DNA of 40,430 nucleotides from Desulfobacteraceae bacterium (GCA_022712835.1 JAFLJU010000066.1:1-40430); one strand, 5' to 3'; counted from the first letter of the stretch, positions 25,484 through 34,489 are shown. The notes: generated from the letters alone by a model not told the origin. A program made the numbers and translations.

Positions 25484-27094
25484 ATGTCAGACAAACCTGT
25501 AAACTACGATCTACTCAGCCCCACTAATTTTCTTGCCAGAAGTGCGGAGGTGTTCCCGGACAAAACTGCCGTGATCTACGGGGATACATCCTATACCTGG
25601 AGTACATTCCAGGAGCGGGTGTTCCGCCTGGCCAATGCACTACAGGCCAGGGGAATCGGCCCCGGAGATAAAGTGGCCTTTATCTGTCCCAATACACCGC
25701 CCATGCTGGAGGCCCATTATGCCGTACCCCTGCTGGGGGCAGCTCTGGTCAGCATCAATATCCGGCTGTCTGCCGGGGAATTGGCCTATATCATCAATCA
25801 CTCGGATGCCAAAGCCGTATTTGCAGACAATGAGTTCGGTCCGGTGATTGCAAATATTGTCTCAGAGTTAACAGCTGTTGAATTCTATGTAAACATCTGC
25901 GATATCGATGATTCAACCCCCCTGAGCGGTCCGGACTACGAGGCCTTTATAGCGGACAGCCCAACGGATCCTGTTCACCTGGCCATACAGGACGAACGGG
26001 AGATTTTGAGCATCAACTACACTTCCGGTACCACGGGCCGTCCCAAAGGCGTCATGTACCACCATCGCGGCGCCTATCTCAATGCCATTGGTGAGCAGCT
26101 GGAGTTCAAAACCTCTGCCGATACCCGGTATCTCTGGACCCTGCCCATGTTTCACTGCAACGGCTGGTGTTTTACCTGGGGAATCACAGCCATGGGCGGT
26201 ACCCATGTCTGTCTGAGAAAGGTGGAGCCCAAAGAGATCTACAGCATCGTTGAAGACAAGGGTATTACCCATCTGTGCGCCGCCCCCACCATCCTCATCG
26301 GCATGTCCGTCTATGCCAAGGAAAATCAAATCAAACTCTCCAGCGGACTTGAAATCATGACGGCTGGTGCGCCCCCGGCTCCCACCGTGATCCAGAACAT
26401 GGAAAGCATCGGCGCAAACATCACCCAGACCTACGGCTTGACCGAGGTGTTCGGCCCCCACAGCGTCTGCCAGTGGCAGGATAAATGGAATGATCTGGAA
26501 CCCATGGCCAGGGCCGGTATCAAGGCACGCCAAGGCGTCCCCTATATTATGGCCGAGCATATGGACGTGGTGGATCCCATGACCATGGAACCGGTCGAAA
26601 GAGACGGGGCCACCATGGGGGAAATCGTGATGCGGGGCAATAATGTGATGCTCGGATATTATAAGGATGAGGCGGCCACGGCAGAGGCCTTCAAGGGCGG
26701 ATGGTTCCACTCGGGAGATCTTGCGGTCATGCATCCTGACAACTATGTCCAGATCATGGACCGGAAAAAGGATATCATCATCAGCGGCGGAGAAAACATC
26801 TCCACCGTGGAAATTGAAAATGTGCTCTATACCCATCCGGATGTACTTGAGGTGGCTGTAATTTCGGTTCCTGATTCAAAATGGGGCGAAGTCCCAAAGG
26901 CATTTATCGTACCAAGAAATGGTGTGGAACCGAAAGCTGAAGAAATCATTACGTTTTGCAAAGAAAATCTTGCACGGTTTAAAGCGCCAAAACATATTAA
27001 ATTTGGCGAACTGCCAAAAACTGCCACCGGGAAAATTCAAAAATTTAAACTCCGAAAAAAAGAATGGGAGGGCCATGAAAGAATGGTCAATTAG
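25484..27094 (+). CDS. Acyl-CoA synthetase (AMP-forming, AlkK/DmdB-like)
   Basis: The start at 25484 is chosen because GGAGGA lies eight bases before this ATG; the frame is open 31 codons further upstream. The protein has 536 residues. Adenylation motifs: NYTSGTTGRPKGVMYHHRGA, TYGLTEVFG, GGWFHSGDLAV, DRKKDIIISGGENIS and the catalytic Lys in PKTATGKIQK. WTLPMFHCNGWCFTWG is characteristic of the fatty-acid/AlkK and methylmercaptopropionate-CoA ligase (DmdB) branch. It converts a carboxylic acid, ATP and CoA to acyl-CoA, AMP and PPi. It is followed by a permease and an acyl-CoA dehydrogenase. Composition changes abruptly near 26860, from about 60 percent G+C to about 35 percent, inside the gene. 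The acid used is not determined. Confidence 0.9.
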   Translation: MSDKPVNYDLLSPTNFLARSAEVFPDKTAVIYGDTSYTWSTFQERVFRLANALQARGIGPGDKVAFICPNTPPMLEAHYAVPLLGAALVSINIRLSAGELAYIINHSDAKAVFADNEFGPVIANIVSELTAVEFYVNICDIDDSTPLSGPDYEAFIADSPTDPVHLAIQDEREILSINYTSGTTGRPKGVMYHHRGAYLNAIGEQLEFKTSADTRYLWTLPMFHCNGWCFTWGITAMGGTHVCLRKVEPKEIYSIVEDKGITHLCAAPTILIGMSVYAKENQIKLSSGLEIMTAGAPPAPTVIQNMESIGANITQTYGLTEVFGPHSVCQWQDKWNDLEPMARAGIKARQGVPYIMAEHMDVVDPMTMEPVERDGATMGEIVMRGNNVMLGYYKDEAATAEAFKGGWFHSGDLAVMHPDNYVQIMDRKKDIIISGGENISTVEIENVLYTHPDVLEVAVISVPDSKWGEVPKAFIVPRNGVEPKAEEIITFCKENLARFKAPKHIKFGELPKTATGKIQKFKLRKKEWEGHERMVN

Positions 27095-27163
27095 AATTTG
27101 TTTTCACCAAAAAAAAACTATAATTGAAATTCAGACCTTATAATTTAAAAAGAGGCGATCAAA

Positions 27164-28519
27164 ATGCAAATTTATAAACGTCAAGACGGTGAAGAACAAC
27201 CTCATTGGCCGATTGGCCCATTTAAAATCAGGCTTCCCCTGGTTCATTATCGCTGGGAGTCTGTTGAATTTATCCAAGCCCTTGTTCTTTTTGTCGTTGC
27301 GCTTGCGATGATACCGCTTTTACAAAAATACCTTGGACTGCCCTATGAAATAGCACTTGCATATGTGTTTGTCTGCGGCATCGGTTTTATGTTGCCTGCA
27401 TTTTTAGGTGTTCCCATGGTCCCGGGATGGATCACCCCTGCCATACCAGTGGTGCTGTTATATTTAAAACAGTTTACACCGGGACCTGAGGCTATCCAGG
27501 CGCTTGTGGCGCTTCAATTAATCGTTGCAGCCATTTTTTTATTGCTGGGAATCACAAAGCTCAGCAGCAAAGTTGTAAAAAATGTTCCTGCTTCAATTAA
27601 AGGAGGCATCCTGCTTGGAGCAGGCATCGCAGCTTACATGGGTGAACTCAAAGCCGGCGGTCGAATCCCCAGCACACCTATCGCCATCGGCCTGGGTAGT
27701 TTTATCTGTTTCTATATGCTTTTTTCAGTTTCTTTTTCTCGGTTGAAAGAAAAAAACAGAATAGCAAAGCTTCTCGGCAAATATGGGATGGTGCCTGCAA
27801 TGATAATGGCTTTCGGTATAGGTATGGTGGTAAAAGAATATCCTATGCCGGATATCCAATTTGGGATCACCATTCCAGCATTTGCAGAAATGTGGAATTA
27901 TCTTCCGTTTACAGTAGGGTTTCCTTCAGCAGACATGTTTTTAAAAGCCATACCAACTGCAGTAATCGCTTATATCATAGCATTTGGTGATGTCATTGTT
28001 GGAACAACGCTTGTTAAAGCCAGCAGCGAGGAGAGTCGTCCTGATGAAAAAATCGATATGGATATTGACCGCATTCATTTGGTAACTGGACTTCGAAATG
28101 TTCTTCATGCTTTCTTTGCACCATACCCGGGTCTTGCAGGGCCGATCTGGACAGCTGTAACCGCAACGGTTGCCGAACGGTATCGCCAGGGAAAAGGTGC
28201 CATGGAATCAATTTTCAGTGCCAGCGGCACTTTCTGGATTTCAGGTTTTATTGCACTGTTTATGCTTCCGCTTGTCAGTTTTTTCAAACCATTTTTACCC
28301 ATTGGTTTATCGCTGACCATGGTTGTTACAGGGTACTTATGTATCATCACGGCATTTAAGGAAATAAAATCCCCACTACAACTCGGTGTTGCAGGAACGA
28401 TGGCAGTCGTTCTGGCAATGCACGGGGCGGCATGGGGCCTTGGTGTTGGTTTGGTCCTGCATATTTTTCTAGAGCGGAATCTTTCATCATCAAAAAAAAC
28501 TTTGGCAGAAACCACTTAG
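27164..28519 (+). CDS. NCS2 (solute carrier family 23)-like permease
   Basis: A 451-residue integral membrane protein with about 12-14 hydrophobic helices (for example FIQALVLFVVALAMIPLLQK, VNP-like VKNVPASIKGGILLGAGIAA, FGDVIVGTTLVKASSEESRP). The pattern resembles the NCS2/uracil-xanthine permease superfamily. The conserved acidic segment after FGD and the two half-helix regions fit that fold. It lies between an acyl-CoA ligase and an acyl-CoA dehydrogenase, which suggests uptake of the ligase's substrate rather than a nucleobase. That is inference. An AGAGGC ribosome site precedes the ATG, and a TATAAT 20 bases upstream lacks a -35. Codon use is more AT-rich than in the first three-quarters of the ligase gene. 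Confidence 0.75.
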   Translation: MQIYKRQDGEEQPHWPIGPFKIRLPLVHYRWESVEFIQALVLFVVALAMIPLLQKYLGLPYEIALAYVFVCGIGFMLPAFLGVPMVPGWITPAIPVVLLYLKQFTPGPEAIQALVALQLIVAAIFLLLGITKLSSKVVKNVPASIKGGILLGAGIAAYMGELKAGGRIPSTPIAIGLGSFICFYMLFSVSFSRLKEKNRIAKLLGKYGMVPAMIMAFGIGMVVKEYPMPDIQFGITIPAFAEMWNYLPFTVGFPSADMFLKAIPTAVIAYIIAFGDVIVGTTLVKASSEESRPDEKIDMDIDRIHLVTGLRNVLHAFFAPYPGLAGPIWTAVTATVAERYRQGKGAMESIFSASGTFWISGFIALFMLPLVSFFKPFLPIGLSLTMVVTGYLCIITAFKEIKSPLQLGVAGTMAVVLAMHGAAWGLGVGLVLHIFLERNLSSSKKTLAETT

Positions 28520-28527
28520 ACAATCTG

Positions 28528-28567
28528 ATTTCCGGCCCTTTTTCATTGTTCGAAAAGGGCCGGAAAT
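28528..28567. terminator. Strong hairpin between permease and dehydrogenase genes
   Basis: A perfect 15-base stem (ATTTCCGGCCCTTTT with its complement) closes a 10-base loop just after the permease stop. No T-run follows on either strand, so it may be a partial terminator, an mRNA-stability hairpin or a processing site that separates expression of the two genes. Confidence 0.55.
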
Positions 28568-28627
28568 GATCTATCTGTTTGCAATATAATGATTTGCGTA
28601 CACAAGTATCTTTTTTGAGAGGACCCA

Positions 28628-30475
28628 ATGGTACAAAAAATCTCAGACCGAAGAGATGTGGATTTTGTTCTGCATGAACAAATCGGAATGGTTGAACATG
28701 AGGCATTTGATGAATTTAATAAAAAAACAATCGACCTGATTGTTTCGGAAGCCAGAAATCTGGCCATAAAAGAAATCCTCCCCACATTCAAAGATGGCGA
28801 TGAAATAGGGTGCAAGCTGGAAAACGGAAAAGTGACCGTTCCCGAATCCTTTCAGCGAGCCTGGAAAATCTATTGCGAAGGTGAATGGCTGGCCATGTGT
28901 GATGATCCTGAAGTCGGGGGTCAGGGCATGCCGAAACTTATCGGGTGTGCTGCCCTGGAATATATGGTGGGGGCCAACTCAGCCTTTATGCTCTACTCCG
29001 GCATGACACATGGTGCGGCCAAGCTGGTTGAAGCCTTTGGCAATGAGAACCAGAAAAAACTTTATATGAAAAAAATGTTTGCTGGCACCTGGGGAGGCAC
29101 CATGCTTTTGACTGAGCCGGAAGCTGGATCTGATGTGGGTGCGCTGACAACCACAGCAACAAAGAATGAGGACGGCACCTATTCCATCCAGGGTTCAAAA
29201 ATTTTTATCTCTGCAGGAGAACATGATCTGTGTGATAACATCATTCATCCGGTATTGGCAAGAATTGAAGGAGCGCCTGCAGGAACTCGCGGGATCTCCC
29301 TGTTCCTGGTTCCTAAGTACAATGTCAACGAGGATGGCAGTCTGGGTGAATTCAATAATGTCGTATGTACGGGGCTTGAGCATAAAATGGGGATTCACGG
29401 CAATTCCACAGCTTCTCTTTCTCTGGGGGAAAAGGCAGAATGTACCGGCACCCTTCTGGGTGAAGAAAATAAAGGTATGCCTGCAATGTTCCGGATGATG
29501 AATGAAGCAAGGGCTTTTGTCGGCATGCAGGGATTTGCCGTGGCATCTGCCTCTTATATGTATGCCCTTGATTATGCCAGGAACAGAGTCCAGGGAAGAC
29601 ATGTTCTTGCCGGAAAAGACCCGCAAGCAAAAGATGTTACCATTATTTCGCACCCGGATGTTAAGCGCCAGCTTATGAACATGAAAGTCTACACCGAAGG
29701 AATGCGGTCTTTGATCTATTATTACGGCAAATGCACGGATATTGTCCACACCACAGAGGATGAGCAACTTAAAGCTGATACCAGCGTATTAATTGAAGTT
29801 TTAACCCCCATTGTCAAGGGATATATCACAGACAAAGCTCTGGAAGTTTGTTCCCATGGTGTACAGGTCTATGGCGGCTACGGATATATCTGTGAATTCC
29901 CTGTTGAGCAGCTCATGAGAGATTCAAGAATTTTCATGATTTATGAAGGCACCAATGGTATCCAGGCCATGGATCTTATCGGCAGAAAACTGAGTATGAA
30001 TAAAGGCGAAAGCTTTATATATTTCATTAACCAGATGAAAAAGACGATTGATGAGGCAAAAGAAATTGAAGGCATTGAAGGACTGGTTGAAAATTTCAGT
30101 CATGCCGTATCAAGGCTTGAGGCGCTTGCCCGGGAAATCGGACAAAGAGCCAGATCGGATAAGGCGTTGAATGCCTATGCCTTTGCACACCCCTTCCTTG
30201 AAGTGACAGGGGATGTGACCTTTGCATGGATGCATTTATGGCGGGCAGTTGTTGCTGCTCCCAAACTGGCGAAGAAAGCAGGCAGCCTTGAAAAGGAAGC
30301 GGTTGCTGCAAAAGCTGCCAAAAACAAAGATGCGGCTTTTTATGCAGGCCAGATTCAATCTGCTAAATTTTTTATTAATACCCTTCTTCCGTCAGCTCTC
30401 GGAAAAATGGATGCTATTATTGAAGGAGACTCCTGCGTAGAAGATATCCTGGAGGTCTCTTTTGGATCAAAATAG
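28628..30475 (+). CDS. Extended acyl-CoA dehydrogenase (DmdC-like)
   Basis: The protein has 615 residues, longer than the usual 380-residue acyl-CoA dehydrogenase. It has the N-terminal extension, core motifs MLLTEPEAGSDVGALTTTAT and FISAGEHD, the flavin/substrate segment MRDSRIFMIYEGTNGIQAMD with the catalytic Glu of the YEGT motif, and a C-terminal helical extension (residues about 470-610). This layout matches the DmdC/AidB-related group that oxidises acyl-CoAs such as 3-methylmercaptopropionyl-CoA or medium-chain acyl-CoA. Together with the DmdB-like ligase two genes upstream it could form a short acid-activation and beta-oxidation route. Electrons would go to ETF, which is not in view. 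A GAGAGGA site precedes the ATG. Confidence 0.9.
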   Translation: MVQKISDRRDVDFVLHEQIGMVEHEAFDEFNKKTIDLIVSEARNLAIKEILPTFKDGDEIGCKLENGKVTVPESFQRAWKIYCEGEWLAMCDDPEVGGQGMPKLIGCAALEYMVGANSAFMLYSGMTHGAAKLVEAFGNENQKKLYMKKMFAGTWGGTMLLTEPEAGSDVGALTTTATKNEDGTYSIQGSKIFISAGEHDLCDNIIHPVLARIEGAPAGTRGISLFLVPKYNVNEDGSLGEFNNVVCTGLEHKMGIHGNSTASLSLGEKAECTGTLLGEENKGMPAMFRMMNEARAFVGMQGFAVASASYMYALDYARNRVQGRHVLAGKDPQAKDVTIISHPDVKRQLMNMKVYTEGMRSLIYYYGKCTDIVHTTEDEQLKADTSVLIEVLTPIVKGYITDKALEVCSHGVQVYGGYGYICEFPVEQLMRDSRIFMIYEGTNGIQAMDLIGRKLSMNKGESFIYFINQMKKTIDEAKEIEGIEGLVENFSHAVSRLEALAREIGQRARSDKALNAYAFAHPFLEVTGDVTFAWMHLWRAVVAAPKLAKKAGSLEKEAVAAKAAKNKDAAFYAGQIQSAKFFINTLLPSALGKMDAIIEGDSCVEDILEVSFGSK

Positions 30476-30529
30476 AGACTTAATCTTTCCTCCTTGATGG
30501 ATGATTATTAATATCTATTCAAGGGTTTA

Positions 30530-30569
30530 GCCATCGGCAAATAGTCTGGATCAGCAATTTGCCGATGGC
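30530..30569. terminator. Hairpin downstream of the dehydrogenase
   Basis: A perfect 13-base inverted repeat, GCCATCGGCAAAT and its complement, encloses a 14-base loop 55 bases after the dehydrogenase stop. No T-run follows, so it is at best a non-classical terminator or RNA-stabilising structure closing the operon. Confidence 0.5.
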
Positions 30570-31035
30570 ACATTATAATAGGGTATTATCGAATTGCTAA
30601 AATGCGACTATTCTGTCTATTTACGGTCGCTGTAAGTTCCTAATCGAAAGGCGCTTATATCTTTTGGTAGTAGTGGGTGAGGATCATATTCCGGCGGCGA
30701 CTGTTTGTATTCAAAATCAATAGTTCAATATCTCTTATTTTTATGGATTTTTAAATTAGGAATTGGGCGACACCTATGTCTATTTATAAACCCTTTTTTG
30801 CTACCTCGCTTCACTGGGCACTGGTATTTTAAAGACTCAGTCCCAACAAAATTTAAGCACCACTATATGTGGTATGCCAGGTTTTTTCTGAATAAACATT
30901 GTCGTTCAATTATATAAGCCAATGACGTCATGGCCGGTCATGTTTCCATATTCAAGTTGATAATATATAAAAAACATAGCAACAATTTTTTCCATAGCTT
31001 CAACATAAAAATATCAATTTGAAACTTGAATTTTT
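30570..31035. other. AT-rich intergenic region
   Basis: No credible gene. A 70-codon frame (30705-30917) is rich in Phe, Leu and Lys, lacks a ribosome site and matches nothing I recognise. A nine-base inverted repeat ATTCAAGTT/AACTTGAAT has arms about 70 bases apart (near 30950 and 31024) and flanks AT-rich sequence next to the transposon-end-like repeats. The region looks like decayed mobile DNA, but no transposase fragment is recognisable. Confidence 0.35.
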
Positions 31036-31092
31036 CAGTTTGTTTCCGGAAATTAGCCAGTTTGTTTCCGATCGGGGCCGAGTTTGTTTCTA
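31036..31092 (+). repeat. Three 22-base-period repeats, possible lone IS21-like transposon end
   Basis: CAGTTTGTTTCCG starts at 31036 and 31058, and GAGTTTGTTTCT at 31080, exactly 22 bases apart. Regularly spaced copies of one motif at a border are typical of multi-site transposase-binding ends, as in the IS21 family. No second end in inverse orientation and no transposase gene are present in the window, so this would be an orphan end left after deletion. The element assignment is inference; the periodicity is directly visible. Confidence 0.5.
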
Positions 31093-31145
31093 AAAATAAT
31101 CATGGCGTCACAGAATGAATCCCACAGCACCATTTTAACCATCAC

Positions 31146-31670
31146 TTATTTAGCTAACGGGCCATCTTTGCGCCATGCCCAGCAGGCATCCACTAAATGT
31201 TTTTCGATATCAAGAACTGAATTTTCACTTCTATGTTCTTTGCGTGCTTCGAATATCCAGTATCCCTGAAGTGCTGCTGGTGCCATAGATAAAAGCAATG
31301 TTGTCAAATGGACACATCCTTTTATACCACCTGCAATCTTTTTGACTTTAGATGTGAATCCTGGAGCAATGTTGAGTCCCTTTATCTCAGCAAGACTGTT
31401 TTCCATCTCCCTGCAAATATCATCGTGGGGAGCACCTGGGATTTTCACATGAATATCCATAATTTTTAATTCAGCACTTTTGACAAGTAGTTGAATTTGC
31501 ATATGATGAAAAACATTAGGTTCAATAGGTTCACCCGATTTTTCATAAACCGTTATTAAATTCCTTTCTTTTAATTCTCCTGCAATTAATATGTGTTCAT
31601 CATCAACAATATAGCTGGAAATGTTTAAATTTCGGTTATGTATTTTTTCAAGATTATCTATATATTCCAT
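31146..31670 (-). CDS. DUF2889 family protein
   Basis: A 174-residue soluble protein. The C-terminal half carries the DUF2889 pattern: [20 protein letters not shown], then [20 protein letters not shown] and a closing [14 protein letters not shown]. The N-terminal half is mostly beta strands ([39 protein letters not shown]). The family is widespread in proteobacteria and its function is not established. The conserved Cys-x-His, with Glu/Asp residues, hints at a metal or catalytic site, but that is speculative. It starts 13 bases after the acetyltransferase stop, so the two are co-transcribed. The transposon-end-like repeats lie about 55 bases beyond its stop. Confidence 0.75.
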   Translation of the reverse strand: MEYIDNLEKIHNRNLNISSYIVDDEHILIAGELKERNLITVYEKSGEPIEPNVFHHMQIQLLVKSAELKIMDIHVKIPGAPHDDICREMENSLAEIKGLNIAPGFTSKVKKIAGGIKGCVHLTTLLLSMAPAALQGYWIFEARKEHRSENSVLDIEKHLVDACWAWRKDGPLAK

Positions 31671-31683
31671 AAAATATCATTTC

Positions 31684-32169
31684 CTATGTTATCTTTTTTT
31701 GCCAAAACAGAGCAACTCCAGCTTTTGGGTCTAATTCATAGCTAAAAAATCCAAATTTTTCATATGCCGCTTTTGCCGATTCATTATTGCTAAGAATTTC
31801 TAAAGTGATTTTACAACAACCCTTGGATATTGCAATTTCTTCAACCTTATTTAATATTTTCTGGCTGACGCCATTTCCTCTGCATTTTTCGGAAACAACA
31901 AAGTCGTGAATATTAATAAGCGGTTTACAAGCGAATGTGGAGAATGATTCAAAACAATTAGCCAGCCCAATTGGTTCTTCATTAGCGTACGCTATGAGAC
32001 TGAATGCATAAGGAAGTTTGGATAATTCTTTCACAATATTTTCTTTAACTTTTTTATCGAGAGGTTTACCACCACCCATTGGGTCTGATGCATAAATATT
32101 CAACAATTCCTGGATTTCTTTTGCGTGTTTGCTATTTAAATAGTTTGCTTTGATAACTTCTATGTTCAT
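31684..32169 (-). CDS. GNAT family N-acetyltransferase
   Basis: A 161-residue GNAT protein. The acetyl-CoA-binding motif A is visible as HDFVVSEKCRGNGVSQKIL, with the pyrophosphate-binding R-G-N-G-V-S turn, followed by the motif B helix and ILSNNESAKAAYEKFGF, the common GNAT finish. It transfers an acetyl group from acetyl-CoA to an amine; the substrate is not predictable. It is the first gene of a two-gene unit with the DUF2889 protein and has an AAAGGAAA ribosome site. Its codon use is AT-rich compared with the helicase gene next to it, which suggests a different history. Confidence 0.88.
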   Translation of the reverse strand: MNIEVIKANYLNSKHAKEIQELLNIYASDPMGGGKPLDKKVKENIVKELSKLPYAFSLIAYANEEPIGLANCFESFSTFACKPLINIHDFVVSEKCRGNGVSQKILNKVEEIAISKGCCKITLEILSNNESAKAAYEKFGFFSYELDPKAGVALFWQKKIT

Positions 32170-32545
32170 CTATATTTGTTTCCTTTCAAATTCACATGAT
32201 GATTCGGATCAAATAAATAAATTTCTCCTTATATCATTTATCAATAATCCGTTACAGATTTTGTTTTATTTAACATCTAAATAAAAATAGCGCCGCAGAT
32301 CCTGAACTCCAAGCCCAAAACATTAAAACCGGCACTCCCTAATGGTAACTGCCAGGAGAAGGTCAAAATATCAATGATCGGATGTGCTTTTGATTAGTGT
32401 TTACGCCAATAAAAAGCATATAAGGGTTTGTCCCTTTGGGGCTATCCAAGGTTATTAGGCACCAATTGGCCTTGCCGGGTCTTGCTTTTTATTCGATTCA
32501 CCTGTATCCTGTCGGCTTATAACCATTTTAGAGAAAAAGATTCCC
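32170..32545. other. Intergenic region and long leader of the helicase gene
   Basis: No open frame of note. The right half probably includes a long untranslated leader for the DEAD-box gene, with small GC-rich stems around 32425-32490 (for example GGGTTTGTCCC and GGCCTTGCC). I see no clear -35/-10 pair, and no strong ribosome site at the helicase ATG beyond a weak AGAGA. Confidence 0.4.
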
Positions 32546-33802
32546 ATGAAATTTGATACCTATTATATAGATTTAGCCATAAAGAAAAATTTGGCGGCAG
32601 AAGGGTTTAAACGGCCCACAGACATCCAGTTCAAGGCAATTCCCTCCATTCAAAAAGGAGAGGATGTTTTGGCCATTGCCCAGACCGGAACCGGGAAAAC
32701 AGCCGCATTTGCCATCCCCATTATTGATAAGATTCACCGGGCCAAAACCTCAAAGCGCTCCTTTGGTATCCACTGCATTGTCATGGTTCCCACCCGGGAA
32801 CTGGCCGCCCAGATCGGAGAGGTGTTTAACACCCTGGCAGCCCATACAAAGGTAAAGGCGTTTGCCCTGTTCGGAGGGGTTGAACAGGATCCCCAGATCA
32901 AAAAACTTGCGGACGGAATTGATGTGCTCATTGCCACCCCGGGCCGGATGTTTGATCTCATCAGTCAAGGTGCCATTGATGTTAAAAAAGTACAGATATT
33001 GGTGTTGGATGAAGCGGATCAGATGCTGGGCAAAGGATTTATCAAGGACATTGAGTCGGTAAAGAGAAAATTGACCCAGCGGCATCAAACCTTGTTTTTT
33101 TCCGCCACCATTAGCAAGGAAATCAAGAAACTGGCCTTTTCCCAGGTTAAAAGTACGGCCATTCGTATCCAGATTTCTCCCGATGATCCGGTTTCAAAGA
33201 ACGTGTCCCATGGGGTTATTTTTGTGGAAATGGATGACAAGCGCTTTTTTCTGCGCAAATTTATCCAGGACAACAAAGATGCCAGGATCATGGTTTTTGT
33301 CAGGACAAAGGTCCGGGCTGAGCGGGTTGTAAAAGCCCTGGAAAGAGTGGAAATAAAGTCTCTTGCCATCCACGGAGACAAAGATCAGGACGAAAGAACG
33401 GCGGTTATGGGTCAGTATAAAAATGGGTGGGCAAAGATTCTCATTGCCACCGATGTCAGTGCCAGGGGTATTGATATTCCAGATGTGGAGTTTGTGGTGA
33501 ATTATGACTTGCCTGAAAAACAAGAAAATTATGTCCATCGGGTGGGAAGAACTGGCAGGGGGACGAAAAAAGGTCAGGCCATCTCCTTTTGCAGTACGGA
33601 AGAGATCCCTTTGCTGGAAGCGATTCAGGAATTTTTGACCAAACCCATAGAAAACATACCGGTCAGTAAAAAAGAATATTCCGTTATCATTGAAGCAGCA
33701 GAAGAACCGGAAACGGTCCAGGACTTGATCCAGGCAAACGAGGACTGGGAAAAGAACAGAAAGAAAGCCAGAAGGAACAGAGCCAAACCAAAAAAATCCT
33801 GA
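32546..33802 (+). CDS. DEAD-box ATP-dependent RNA helicase (RhlE-like)
   Basis: A 418-residue helicase with the complete set of motifs: Q motif region FKRPTDIQFKAIPS, Walker A AQTGTGKT, Ia PTRELAAQ, Ib TPGRM, DEAD in VLDEADQML, SAT in FFSATIS, motif V ATDVSARGIDIP and motif VI HRVGRTGRG. A short acidic stretch and a basic tail (ENRKKARRNRAKPKKS-like, about 20 residues) end the protein, as in RhlE-type helicases that act in ribosome assembly or RNA turnover, often in the cold. It is a single-gene unit converging with the Yip1-like gene. A weak stem TCCTGA/TCAGGA overlaps its stop and may be part of a shared terminator. Confidence 0.93.
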   Translation: MKFDTYYIDLAIKKNLAAEGFKRPTDIQFKAIPSIQKGEDVLAIAQTGTGKTAAFAIPIIDKIHRAKTSKRSFGIHCIVMVPTRELAAQIGEVFNTLAAHTKVKAFALFGGVEQDPQIKKLADGIDVLIATPGRMFDLISQGAIDVKKVQILVLDEADQMLGKGFIKDIESVKRKLTQRHQTLFFSATISKEIKKLAFSQVKSTAIRIQISPDDPVSKNVSHGVIFVEMDDKRFFLRKFIQDNKDARIMVFVRTKVRAERVVKALERVEIKSLAIHGDKDQDERTAVMGQYKNGWAKILIATDVSARGIDIPDVEFVVNYDLPEKQENYVHRVGRTGRGTKKGQAISFCSTEEIPLLEAIQEFLTKPIENIPVSKKEYSVIIEAAEEPETVQDLIQANEDWEKNRKKARRNRAKPKKS

Positions 33803-33833
33803 TTACGGCTTGTTCCTTACGGTCAGGACTTAT

Positions 33834-34385
33834 TTATACCCACAGATAGAGAAAACAGCTGATATACATGAGGGTGACTGACGTGGCTATGGTCATTTTG
33901 ATAGTGGACAATTGAAAGGCCGCCTGGATCACCCGGACATTCACGGCAAAGGCGTAGAGTGCAAAAATGCCGGTAAAGATTATGATCACAGGAGAGACGG
34001 TTCCGATCTGAAGGGCAGCCGCAAAGGGAGCCACAAGCCAGAGCGAAATGGCAGCCATCCCGATATTAAAATAGGACATCAAAAAATCGGCCTTCCCCCC
34101 AATGGCTTTTAAAAAAACCCAGATAAACAGCGCCGCTCCGGCATGCATGAAAAAAGCCACGGGAATCCCCGCCACTATGATTTTAAGGGGATTATAGGCT
34201 GTGGCATCAAATCCGTTTTCCGTAAGAATTGTCCGGCTGAACATGGCGGCCGAACACCCATAGATCAATCCCAGAACCAATACATTGAGGATGGCGTAAT
34301 ATTGCAGGCGCTTTATGTCGAGCCCTTTTTGCAGCCCGTTGATGTTAAAGGCCAGAATATTTCCCATGGATGTCAGATAATTCAT
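33834..34385 (-). CDS. Yip1-like integral membrane protein
   Basis: The start is placed at the ATG at 34385 (MNYLTSMGNIL) because GGAAAGGA lies seven bases upstream; the frame is open 19 codons further. The 183-residue protein has five hydrophobic helices (YYAILNVLVLGLIYGCSAAM; IIVAGIPVAFFMHAGAALFI; FNIGMAAISLWLVAPFAAAL; VIIIFTGIFALYAFAVNVRV; TIATSVTLMYISCFLYLWV). The pattern resembles Yip1-domain bacterial membrane proteins of unknown function. It is the last gene of the ligase-symporter operon, separated from the symporter by a GC-rich hairpin. Its role in substrate uptake is unproven. Confidence 0.65.
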   Translation of the reverse strand: MNYLTSMGNILAFNINGLQKGLDIKRLQYYAILNVLVLGLIYGCSAAMFSRTILTENGFDATAYNPLKIIVAGIPVAFFMHAGAALFIWVFLKAIGGKADFLMSYFNIGMAAISLWLVAPFAAALQIGTVSPVIIIFTGIFALYAFAVNVRVIQAAFQLSTIKMTIATSVTLMYISCFLYLWV

Positions 34386-34426
34386 GAATGATTCCTTTCC
34401 AAATGCGTTGATTTGCTTATGTGTGT

Positions 34427-34453
34427 AAAGCCCGGGGAGCATCCCCGGGCTTT
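34427..34453 (-). terminator. GC-rich hairpin between symporter and Yip1-like gene
   Basis: A perfect 11-base stem, AAAGCCCGGGG and its complement, closes a five-base loop 37 bases after the symporter stop. Only TTT at the stem's end follows, so termination is likely to be partial and would lower expression of the downstream membrane gene. Confidence 0.6.
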
Positions 34454-34489
34454 ACAGGTTATCCTTAAAAGATTTGTTTCTTAAGGCGT

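Noticed and set aside
25913..26836. Minus-strand frame of 307 codons opposite the acyl-CoA ligase
   Set aside because: His/Gly-rich translation without domains, exactly antisense to conserved adenylation motifs.
30705..30917. 70-codon plus-strand frame
   Set aside because: No ribosome site, no recognisable family, and composition simply reflects AT-rich non-coding DNA.
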